Positions 40,323 through 51,600 of a stretch of DNA of 64,000 bases are shown one piece after another (position 1 is the first letter of the stretch; the number at the start of each line of letters is the position of its first letter). The notes under the pieces were generated by a model that saw only the letters and a list, made by a program, of their open reading frames with translations, made no database searches and was not told the origin of the DNA. The stretch is from Lithospermum erythrorhizon (taxonomy: Eukaryota; Streptophyta; Magnoliopsida; Boraginales; Boraginaceae), in NCBI GenBank assembly GCA_019722365.1, contig JADFUC010001925.1, positions 2,170,001 through 2,234,000 on the forward strand. The letters are read 5' to 3'. The position numbers were made by a program, and so were the translations under genes.

Positions 40323-41630
40323 TCAGAATTTTGGAGCAGCATGTGAAAGAAGCTCCATCTCTTTTTGCAAATTGGATATATCATCTTCATTCATGTTTAC
40401 CCATGCTTCTATTTCTTGCCCACATCTACTACTCATCAAAATCACCAAGTTCTTGTATGGAAAAGTCATTGTACTGACCCTTTCAGGCTTTCCCCACCCA
40501 AAATCCACTTCATATACAGGAAAGTTACACCAACTGCTGAAATTACAGAACTCTATATCTTTACTAAAATATAAGTTGATATGTTCCTTAAGTAAATTGA
40601 AGTATGCATCCCCTTCTTGCATTTTCTTTATGTACTCATTGTTGATACTACTTATTGCCTCCCGCAATTTCGTTGCCAGATGCACAAAATTTTGATCATC
40701 TTTCTCAGATTCTAGTGTCGTTAATGCATGAGTATGCCTCCAAAGGTTTCCGAATGCATTTTCTGGCAAAGGAGGTTTCATTCTTGATCTCAAATTCACT
40801 GCATGAACTGCAGCAAACATTTTCTTGCTATTCTTAGCACTTTTTATGAAATTTCTCCATATAAAAGCTGAAAGTGCTTCAACACGAGTCGGATTTTTGA
40901 GATTTGATCCAGAGTCTTTAATATCCCCTTCTAGTGTTTCCAAAGTTGCCTTAGTGAATACTAATCGCTCCGTCTTGATCTGCTCCTTACTTATGCCTAC
41001 GTTTGACACAAGGGAACTGAAGCCGGACATGTCCTTGGGTGGAAAATATGATTTCCCTGAATCAAACATAGGTAGTTGATGAGCTTTATCTTCGTCTTCT
41101 CGGCATATAGCAGACCATGCATTCATGAAGGTTACAAAAGATGAACCATCTGCTACTCTATGTGCAATGCATACGCCAATTGCTATCCCTCCACAATCCA
41201 AGAAGTTAACTTGGATCGACAGCAGAGGAGCATTATGCTCTGTGTTGCTCTGTGGTTGTTTCGGAATTAATTTCTCAAGATATTCCATTGTTGGATGTCC
41301 TATAAGTTGATCTACATGAGCATGAACTCGAGCTTCGATATACTCGACCCCCTCGTCATTACAATCAATGGAAGATATTCCATTGATCCTTCCTGCTAAA
41401 GGGTAAAATCTAGTCAAGGTGTTTGATAAAGATTGTTTGAGTAATTGACATACTTGTGTTGAGTTATAAGCATTGCTACTTGTTTCAAATTTGTAGAAAA
41501 AGATTAGGGGGATATGAACTGATGGTGCTAGTTGGTCTAAGAAGGAAAGTGTATGATTCTTGAGATTTTTTGGTGTTTTTGATGATGGTTTGATAATCTC
41601 TCTTGAAATTATCTCCATATTCCAAACCAT
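40323..41630 (-). CDS. BAHD-family acyltransferase (vinorine synthase-like)
   Basis: A single uninterrupted exon encodes 435 residues if started at the ATG at 41630. The open frame extends to an ATG at 41789, but those extra 53 residues do not look like the family, and MVWNMEIISREIIKPSS aligns with the usual BAHD N-terminus. A second nearby ATG at 41618 would give 431 residues. The catalytic HxxxD is H157-RVA-D161, and the structural DFGWG motif begins at D376. LSFLDQL and RFYPLAGR are also present. BAHD enzymes transfer acyl groups from acyl-CoA to alcohols or amines in the cytosol. The intronless form and sequence character suggest the alkaloid/terpenoid-type clade of vinorine synthase relatives, but the substrate cannot be read from sequence. 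No damage is seen. Confidence 0.9.
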   Translation of the reverse strand: MVWNMEIISREIIKPSSKTPKNLKNHTLSFLDQLAPSVHIPLIFFYKFETSSNAYNSTQVCQLLKQSLSNTLTRFYPLAGRINGISSIDCNDEGVEYIEARVHAHVDQLIGHPTMEYLEKLIPKQPQSNTEHNAPLLSIQVNFLDCGGIAIGVCIAHRVADGSSFVTFMNAWSAICREDEDKAHQLPMFDSGKSYFPPKDMSGFSSLVSNVGISKEQIKTERLVFTKATLETLEGDIKDSGSNLKNPTRVEALSAFIWRNFIKSAKNSKKMFAAVHAVNLRSRMKPPLPENAFGNLWRHTHALTTLESEKDDQNFVHLATKLREAISSINNEYIKKMQEGDAYFNLLKEHINLYFSKDIEFCNFSSWCNFPVYEVDFGWGKPERVSTMTFPYKNLVILMSSRCGQEIEAWVNMNEDDISNLQKEMELLSHAAPKF

Positions 41631-42516
41631 GTTTGCTACGGCATGGAAGATATTGATGATCAATATCAAATAATTATTTGGCTGGTTATTATTGCGATTG
41701 GAAAGTTTTGAGCAGCACTGTTTTTCCTTTTTGGCCGACATTATTATATAGCACCAGACTTCAATATTTTCATTTGCCCAAAAAATCAACTAATGTGGGT
41801 CCTAAATTAGCCAAAGTTATTCATGAATCATGATCAAAGTAAAGTATGTTATCTCCATGTTGGCGTTAATAAAGGTAAAGGCGAGGCAATCGTTTATGTT
41901 TCACTCCATTCTCGTTCGTTACGTTTTTGTAGTCACTGATGTTTCGACATTAGATTCGTTATTGGTTTTTCACTTTAAGCTGTTGATTTTACGTAGTGGC
42001 CGTCATTAAACATATGTGCCATGCGCGTTATCAAGGTAAAATTAGTAATTTCGTATATAAAAAGGCTGGGAAAAAAAATCAAAAACCATTATAATTCAGG
42101 CAAATAAATATTCATGGCCCAGCCCCAGATCCTCCACACTCATCAAATTTCTCAAGGGGAGATTCATCCACAATCTCAAACGATTTCAGCTTCGTTATGT
42201 TGCTCGTCAACAATAGTTGCCTCGGAGCCTTCAACTTCAAGTTTACGCAGTTGCTTTCGCAACTCTGCCATTGAGACGATAAAAAAACTTTGATTGTGAG
42301 TAATATAATTTAGGAGTATTCTGGTAGTATTAAATTCTTTAAGGTTAATGTGATGTTTGATTATATATATTTTAAAGCGTTCGAATTCGATCACACATGT
42401 TTTGACATGATTCGTTCGATGGTAGTTAGTCAGCCGGTTTCGCGGTTTATTCTATATCAAAAAAATTGTATATTCCATTTCGGTGCCTCATTATTATGTT
42501 CCCCCTTTTTGATTGA
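41631..42516. other. Spacer upstream of the BAHD gene
   Basis: Contains the BAHD promoter side. A short minus-strand open frame (42176-42394) includes MAELRKQLRKLEVEGSEA, a charged helix that resembles a retroelement gag start or gene fragment, but it is too short to assign. Confidence 0.35.
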
Positions 42517-45500
42517 CTAGTAATAAGGGACGTGCATTGCACGTAGTAGTTTTGTTACACGTGATTTCATTGTTATAATTATAAAATGTAACATAAAATT
42601 GTATAACTTTGTTACATGTGATTTCATTGTTATAATTATAAAAAGTAGCATAAAATTATAGTAAAAAAATAAATTATCGAATAAATATACTTTTATATAT
42701 TTTAAAGAGTATTAATTGTCACGTAAAAGATCGTCTACCTTCTTTCCATGAGCTCCTTTTAAAATGCGCCATAACATAAGATTGTATCTAAGCAAATGGA
42801 GATCATGGGTAGTTATCTTGAGCGGCTTCCGACACATGATGTACAATATTATAAAGCAGGCTTAGCCGAGATCTTTCTAAAAAGGAGGTAGAGGATCTTA
42901 ATAATTCCTAAAATATAAAATCATAAAAACTAAAAATATTCTCTACATATTTTTAAACTTTATTATCTAAAAAATTCAATTTTTCATTCTTAAATAAGTA
43001 GAAATTTACCAATGCTTTTGTATTTTTTATTTTTTTAAAGTTGATATCTTCAATGCATCATCATCGCTATCGGGAATCGATTCTACTTCTATTTTGTGTT
43101 CTTTGTTGCTTTACTATTTTTCTTATTTGTTGATCGACACATCTTTTTTCTTAGTGTACAATTCTATTTTTTTTTACTATTATCTATAGTTATTCACTCA
43201 TAATTATTTCAAATTAATTATTTGTCTAAACTAAGAGAATATTAAGCAAGCCAATGTTAATCTTTTGATATATTCTCTAACAATTTTATTGCTCAAATTA
43301 AGAACTATTATGCATAGTTAAAAGTAAATAATAATAGCAGCATTTTTATTTCGCCGAAATTAATTATGAACTCGCTCGAAGATAAATGTGGAGTTTAAGT
43401 TTTCATAATGATCTTATATTTGTCAAAGCATCAGTCTTACCGATTATGTCTCCAAATGTGAATTCTTTAGCTTTGTCTATTATGTCTGGTATTTTGGATG
43501 TATTGTTAATGTTGTTGATAGTTTTGATTTGAGTAGTTCCATCTTATTATTTTCAATTTACTTTCTCTTGTTATATTTCTCTCGTAATATTCAATATATG
43601 GGTAAAACAAAGAAACAATATAAATTAATATGATATCTAATAAAAATTCAATAATATAAAACTTATAATACATAATAATGTAAAACTTATAATACATATT
43701 TACCTTGTATATATAACTAATTAAGTATCCATGTCGTTGTTTGAAATACAAAATTGAAAACAAAAGAGTTTTCTTAAATTATACATATATTATCATAATA
43801 TAATATGAAACTTTATGTGTAATAACTGATATTATCTGAATTATTTAATTTTAATAAAAATGAACAAACCTAGTTTAGAAGGTAGGACCTATTAATAGTT
43901 TTATAAAAGTATACAAGATGAAATATATAAAATATAATTAAATTATTATAGTAAAATAAATCTAATAATAATAATTTAAAAATATCATGAAGTTTTGAAA
44001 AATAAAATAAAATCAGTATACATCAAATTAAGTTACTATTCGTAATTATTATTTCATATATATTAGTAACAAAATATATCCTAATAAGCAAAATTTATAT
44101 GTTATTGGCATAAAAATTAGGATCATTATTTCGTCGATAAAAGTATTTTGTGTGTTTAAGCTCGCAATAAGTATCCACCACGAGGGAATAAGATTTTTTT
44201 TTTTCTTAGTAGTGTAAACACATCCTTTTGAGTTTAAAAATGAATCACATGGTTTGAAAATAATGACAATAATAAGTTAATAAGATTATGAGAAAATTAT
44301 ACGCGTATGTTTAACTTATATTGTCTAAGAATTATAGTTTCAATAGTATTGTACTTTTAATATGTAAGACAACCTTCATCACTTAAAGATTGTCAAGTTT
44401 TGAATTTCTATTAGTTGACATTTTTAAATTTGGACTCCAATATTTTTTGACGTACATTTGTTTGTTGTTATAATTTTTATGGAATTGTTTAAAGAAGTAT
44501 GTTGATGAATGCAATCATGATATGATTTTTTCCAGATACAAATTCTTCTATTTCATAGTAATACTAAGACAATTCCTAAGACAATTATGATATTTACTTT
44601 CTAATACATTATTACTAAGACAATTATGATCATCTAAGTAAATTAATGATCCCTATACCTTTGAGAAATCTAACTAAATAACCAATATAATTTTTCAACC
44701 ATTTAAATATAAAATTATGAATACTACATACTAAATTTACCTCTAAAAGATGATACAATTTTCTTTTTCAATAATTAAAAGTTTTTTTTTTCAAAATTAA
44801 GAATATTATATACTACCTACATCTCTAAAAGGTTGTTAAATTTTCTTTTTCAATAATCAGAATTATTAAGAATTTAACCACTAAATAATGAATACTACAT
44901 ACTAAACTCATCTCTAATAGATCGTTCAATTTTCTTGTTCAATAGTCAAATTTTATTGAAGCTCAACCAACAAAACTTAAAAATTATATACTACCTCCAT
45001 CTCTAGAAGGTTAATTAATTTTTTTTTAAATAGTTAAAATTATTTAAAAGTCAACCACCAAAATTTAAATTTTATAAATACTAAATTTCACATCCATCTT
45101 TAAAAGATCACTCAATTTTCTTGTTCAATAGTCAAAATTATTTAAATTCAACCGACAAAACTAAAAAATTATGAAGACTGCATATTACCTTCATCTCTAA
45201 AATGTTCATGAATTTTCTTTTTCAATAGTTAAAATTATTTAAAACTCAACCACCAAAATTCAAAATTTAAATATATATATGGCATTAGTTCTCTAAAAGA
45301 TTGTTCAATTTTTCTTTTCAATAGTCATAATTATTTAAAACTCCACCAACCAAATTGATAACTTATGATTACTACATACTTATTACCTTCATAGCTAAAA
45401 GATTTTTCAATAATTAAAATTAACAAATTTTATGATCTTAATAATTGATATACAACTTTGATTTGAATCAAAATTACTATATTAACAGTAACATAAGTTG

Positions 45501-46515
45501 AAAATATTATATGTTGGTATACATATTTCACATAATAATATAACAAAAATTTATAAAGTATTTGAGTTCAAAATTAAAACGTCAACTTGTCATAATTATT
45601 ACGTCATTCATACATAATTTGAATATTTTTATCCATCAAAAAAAGATTATATAGATTAATTTTTAATGATCAAATTAACAAACTTTGTCATTCTAATTTA
45701 TATACATAACATTGATTTGAATAAAAAATTATAATATTTTTAGCAAATGATGTTAAACATATTAATACTTTAAATATTTTTCATCATATATTATATAATA
45801 CTCCGTATTAACGTAAAACAATGCTCGAAGTTTTCTGCTTCTTCATATTAAACCTTGACAATATAGTAGGTTTCCCTACTTCTTCATATTAAACATTGTG
45901 ACAATGACTTTAACTTATACTCCTTCCTTCCTAATATTATTTTTAATTACTATATGTGAATTATTTAGCTACAAATTTCAATAAGATCAAATTCTACACG
46001 TTTCAAACAAAAGTTTGAAAATTCGTCAACTTTAATGATTGAATTTTTAATTATAAACTCAATTATTTTTATACAATTATAATTTTTAAAGAAAAATATG
46101 CAAATTCTACAAATTTCAACAAGATCATATTCTATATGTTTCAAACAAATTTCAAGTAAAATTGTACAAATTTGAAAAAAAAATGCGAATAATAAATAAA
46201 GAATTATTATTAACATAATAATTTTGATTATTCAAATAAAAATAATGTGTTAATTTTATATCAAACTTAATAATTTTATTAAGTAGAGTCTGTAATTTCA
46301 TACTAGTATACAAACATAATAGAGTCACATAATAAAATAATTCTATTTGCATGTAGAATCCTATATTATAAGATTTGTATTTGTAGTCTTTTAGTTTAAT
46401 TAAAATTTATCAAAATATAATTATATCCTCATTAAAGATATTTTAGTCCGTTCAATCATGAAAAAGGGAGCAAGCTTCCAAAACTGACTTCGTCTTTTAT
46501 ATACTTATAAAATGT
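42517..46515 (-). mobile_element. Candidate non-autonomous Helitron
   Basis: On the minus strand the left boundary shows a Helitron-like 3' end: hairpin ACGTGCAATGCACGT (42544-42530), a nine-base spacer, then CTAG (42520-42517) followed by T. Near 46440-46515 the minus strand reads TATAAAAGACGAAGTC ... GGACTAAAATA, similar to sequence commonly found just inside plant Helitron 5' ends, but a clear TC terminus was not fixed. The interior has no coding capacity and holds a ~90-98-bp tandem array. The 3' end is the stronger half of the evidence. Confidence 0.45.
44690..45420. repeat. Eight-unit tandem array, ~90-98-bp period
   Basis: Units begin near 44697, 44785, 44875, 44962, 45051, 45147, 45246 and 45342. 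A typical unit reads CTCAACCACCAAAATT, an AAATTATGAATACTACATAC block, CTTCATCTCTAAAAG, then CAATTTTCTTTTTCAATAGT and AAAATTATTTAAAA. Units are diverged from one another and differ in length. The array is non-coding. Confidence 0.8.
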
Positions 46516-47533
46516 CGTCGTTGCAATAAATATTTATGTTTCAAACATTTGGTAAGATAATAATAAATAAAATAATTAACGCTATTCACGTAATTTATAA
46601 ATTGCACTTTTGATTTATATTGTAATTCGTTTGTTCATAGATCTCGTACAATTTTTAATAATATAATTTAATAATAGGTTTAAAAGTTTTTGTTATCATA
46701 CTATTCTTCATTTTCAAGGTTTAATAAAAGAATGTATATTATGTACATTATTATTTTTATTTATTCTTAAAAATATCACATTTGAGATTGATTAGTATTA
46801 TAAATTGTTCATAGTTCTACTATTTAATTTTATTTTCGCATTATTCATTTTAACATATTTTAATTGGTGATTATTTCGATAATATTTACTGCGCTTGAAT
46901 ATCTCAATTTTAGCCGCGCCAAAATAACCAAAGAGATTTTGATAGATAATCGCTTGTTGAATGTGAAATACTCCAAATGAATTATATTGTCAATGGAATA
47001 AAAGATGATATCTCTTTTTAAAAATTATATGCTTGTCTGATAATTTTTTTTAATAAGAAGTTAAGCCTCGATAGTATATATGTGATTAATATTCTTTTAT
47101 ATGAAAATTTTTATAATTTTGACATAAATAACAAGCTTTTAATATAAAAGATTCGCGAAGTCGTTCGAATAGAGATGATGAGATACTGTTGTACATCAAA
47201 TGTTCATCAATAAGTGGATTATATGCTTACTATAATATACATATTCATGCATGTATTTTTTAGACCATAATATCGATAAATTATATTTCCTCTCGGTGAA
47301 AACTAATATAAATATTATTATCACAATATACTCTTATTTAGTTTACTAATTACTAATCAATATTTGAATATTGATTTTTTTAATTTTTCTTTCATATATT
47401 AAATTAAGCTCTAATTAATTATTGCATCTATAGTTTATAGATGAAGATATTTTTTATTTAATGCAAAAACTAACATGTTATATATATTATAATAAAAAAT
47501 TAAATTTCTGAAATAAAATATCTAAATATATTA
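46516..47533. other. Gene-free AT-rich spacer
   Basis: No gene, RNA or complete element is supported. Confidence 0.4.
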
Positions 47534-47756
47534 CTCCCTTCATACTAAATGATTGTCATGCTTGATTTAATCGAGAAACATAATTTTGATTTGAATAAAA
47601 TTTAATGTCAATATTAAAGTACATTGAAAATATTACTCCTTATTTGATAATTTTCACGAAATATTATACAACAGAAACAAAAATATTTGAATTTAACATT
47701 TAATCTCTGAAAAAATCCAAATTTAAACATTGACAATCTATTGGGGATGGCGGGAG
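47534..47756. mobile_element. Stowaway MITE
   Basis: Starts CTCCCTTCATACTAAATG and ends ...GGGGATGGCGGGAG, flanked by TA on both sides (47532-47533, 47757-47758). The GATTGTCA and TGACAATC blocks near the ends are inverted relative to each other. About 223 bp, non-coding, typical Stowaway size and termini. Confidence 0.75.
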
Positions 47757-48251
47757 TATTAAATATGTAACTTGACACTTTTTTATTTCAATTGTTGAAA
47801 TGTAATACAAAATATCACATAATAATTTAGATATATATTATTTAATAGTAATTTTGTTGGATTAGAAAAATTATTTTTTAATTTATAATTGAATAATTAT
47901 CATACAAAAAAATTTAGTATGAGTAGACTAATTCATTGCATTAAAATAAAATTTACTTGTTGTTATGATAAAATTAAAAAAAGTAAAAGCGATATTATAT
48001 CGAGACACTTTTTTTATAAGTAAAGATGTTAGTATTTTTATATAATTGAATGAAATATTGATAATGAACATATAGTAATTATCATACATTATGAAAGTAA
48101 GGTAAAACTATTACACATATGATTAGAGAGTAGATAACTCTAACTATGTTTGGTGTGCCAAAATTTTTAGGCAAAAAAATAAAGGATAATATAGTAATTA
48201 ATAGTGTGAAGAGAAAGGAAAGAAAGCACTTAACTCACACTTTTATAAATA

Positions 48252-48356
48252 GAAGATATATATAGATAGATAGATAAATAGATATATATATATATATATA
48301 CTATATATATATATATATATATAGATATAGATAGATAGATAGATAGATAGATATAA
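48252..48356. repeat. Compound (TA)n/(GATA)n microsatellite
   Basis: About 105 bp of alternating GATA/TAGA and TA units, 260-365 bp beyond the Ca2+-ATPase stop codon. It may fall in or near the transcript end. Confidence 0.9.
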
Positions 48357-48615
48357 ATTTTGCCCATATTTTGAGGATTTCATAGATGTCGTCATATAAC
48401 ACACTTCAACTGAGGAAGTAGATGATCTCAAGCGAACGCTATTTTTTTTTTTTTTTGCTAGACCTGCTGCACAATAATGTATTAAAGGATTCCATTCCTA
48501 CAAGCACCTTCTGCACAAATTTTTTCTATTCGACCCTCTCGAAAAGCTTTGGGAATAATCTATACAACCTTGAGATAAGTTGGAGAAAGGGTATCTTCAC
48601 TCTGTTGATGAGCAA

Positions 48616-51600
48616 TCAAGCAAGTTCTGGACCACTAGGAAGCACATCATAACCATCATGTTGCTTAGAGGTTCCAAAATGTTCTACAGGTATGCACTTC
48701 AAAATAACCGATATGATCATGCTCACGGCGCCAATTAAAATGCTGAGTAACCATAGCTGCCAGTCCAGAGGAACAGTGCTCGCGAAAGTCCCCAGGAACT
48801 CGACAATAACAACCTGGAATGTAACGGTGGCAACCATGACACCAATGAATATCCGGCTACTGAACAATCCATGGAATACGTTTATCTGCTCAATGTCGCG
48901 ACTGTTGATTTCATTGAAAACCTGGAGGGCACAAGAAAACTCAAACCCTTAGGCACTTTGTCTGAATCCAGTGAAAGTAAAATATGATCAGATTTCAATG
49001 TGTTCCTTTCGGCTTTAGTTCATAAAATTTATATTAGCCATTCGAATCCTAATATTAGTAATCGTAGTCTTAGTGCACAGGTGCACTTCTCAGAATTGGT
49101 GATAGCAGACCAGAACCGGCAGTAAAGGATGCTGCGAATTTGGAACTGCCATACCATGAGCCACACAATTTATAATCCCACATTCCCCTGTATTAAAGTA
49201 CAACCAAAGGCTTAATAATAGGAAGCAATGGACACTATATAGTAATTAGACTGAATAATGAGACTATATTGGAACATTCGAGATCCTGACCCAAACACCA
49301 AATCAGTCTGCAACTATGTTCAAGATGGTTTAAGGAATGATGTATTATAGGAAGAAAATACCTGGCAGAACACAAAGGTATTGAATATAAAAGTATTCAG
49401 TAATGCCATAGCATTTGGTCCTTTAATCCCTAAGAGTTGTTCCCCTGCAAACTCAAGAACTAAAAGAACAGCCAGCTGATAGATACTCTGACCAATTATA
49501 TTTCTCCACATTGTCTTCGTGATGAAGCTGGCATACCTACCGACAGGAGGCCTATTCATTAGTCCCTCATGTGGCGGTTCTGTAGCCAGAGCAAGGGCAC
49601 CTAAAGTGTCCATGATTAAGTTGACCCAGAGCAACTGGACAGCAGTAAGGGGAGCATCGCCTGAAAGTTGTAGATATGAAAGCTCAAGACTTTTGATATG
49701 ATGGTGCAACCATTAAGATTGTTAAAAATAAAAATACCTGAAATGCATGCAGAAATAAAATTGACCATGAGTGCAACGATATTGACAGTCAATTGAAACT
49801 GTACAAACTTCTGAATGTTGATATATACTGCACGCCCCATTTTAGCAACATTTACGATTGTTGTGAAGTTGTCATCAAGTACAATAACATCAGCACTTTC
49901 TTTTGCTACCTGAGACAGAATAGTGCAAAAAATGGTGCATAGCAATTAAATTAGATTGAGAATGTATTATTCAAAGTTGAAGAGATTGTCAAGTTGATGA
50001 GTGATGGTGGAAAAAGGTCTAATATTTTATCACAACTACAGTAAGTAATTACAACAGTACTTTTCTGCTTGGAATATATAATGGATGATGGAGAAATATA
50101 AGAGACATACTTAACTATATTTACTGTAAGTTGTTCTTACGAGCAAAGATAACACCAAAAAATCTAAAAGTAACCATAAGGGTAAATAGTTAATGATCCA
50201 AAGGGCAATAACTGGAGATAAAAATAAATTCAGTATCTAGGGGCTTCTGGACAATATATCATGAAAGACGTGCATAGTTTTGTGAACAGAAAACGCATAC
50301 AAACCTCTGTCCCCGCTATACCCATAGCAAGTCCAATGTCAGCCTCATGCATAGCAGGAGCATCATTGGTGCCATCCCCAGTTACTGCAACAACCTCTTC
50401 AAACATGCTCCTCAAATTTGTTACCAGAGTATGTTTGTCCATGGGCGACGAACGAGCAATCACCTGGATTAGAAAGACTTGTTAGTCTATCACGGAAGTC
50501 ACCATATACGAGGCTTATGTATTGGTCGTGATTGTACCGAGGAATGACGGAACAGTAGGGGGGCCGGGGGGGCATGTGTCCCCCTTAGATATTTGAAGGT
50601 AATATAGAGTTTACATATAGATTAAATGTCAATATGGAAAGCTATATCAGATGGTAAAGCTCCAGCCTTTTATTTTGACAGCCAGCGTTCGATTCTTGTT
50701 CTTAATTTTTTTGCTCTTTTAGCTCACTTTTAATTCTTTTTCACAAAGCTAGCCCCCATCAATTTCATTCTGGTTCCGTCCCTGATTATTTGTACCTGTA
50801 TATTAGGTATTAAATGCCTCATCTCATTTGGGTTCTTGCTGCGGAATTCTGGACCTTCTATTGCAATACCATCTGCAGTGAGTATGCCGCATTCTCTGGC
50901 AATGGCCTTTGCAGTATTTATGTTGTCTCCAGTGACCATGCGGACCTTAATTCCGGCTGCTAAACAAGTTTTAACGGCCTCCTTCACCCCTGGACGGACT
51001 GGATCTTTAATACCTACAACTGTAATCAACGTATAGCCACTTTCAGGTATGCCATTAACATGGGAATTGTTTCCTACTTCCTTATATGCCAGGCAAAGAG
51101 TGCGCAGTGCTTCCCCAGCGAATTGATTGATTATATCCGTGATGCTTCTTCTCTCGTCTTCTGAAAGGTCAACCACTTCACCATTCACATCAACAATTTT
51201 GTCACACGTCTCTAATAAAATCTCAGAGGCGCCTTTACAGAAAGCATGTGTTTTGCCATCTGGTAAAGCTACAATTACAGACATCTTTTTCTTATCTGAG
51301 TTGAAAGGTTCAACTTTCAACACATTACAATCATGCCGTTGTTCATCAAAATCACCACCCAGAAGTAATCCATATTCTAGTATAGCGGATTCAGTTGGTG
51401 AACCTAAGATGGACCTCTTCCCATTTTTATCTTTCACCACCTCAGACCCTGTATTATGAAATATTGCGTGCAGAAGAACAGTTAATAACTGTTCTGACAA
51501 ATTAAGATTTAAGTTGTTTCCACCTTCTGGAGTCTGTATTTCTTTAACTTCCCCACCTATCCAAACTTTGCTAACTACCATATGGTTGGTGGTCAAAGTT

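Noticed and set aside
40274..41310. Plus-strand open frames opposite the BAHD gene
   Set aside because: Shadows of a complete, motif-bearing minus-strand gene.
41631..41789. N-terminal extension of the BAHD open frame to an ATG at 41789
   Set aside because: The added 53 residues are low-complexity and not found in the family; internal ATGs at 41630 or 41618 fit better.
48422..48652. 76-codon plus-strand open frame next to the Ca2+-ATPase stop
   Set aside because: Overlaps the pump's 3' end on the opposite strand and begins in a T run; no family.
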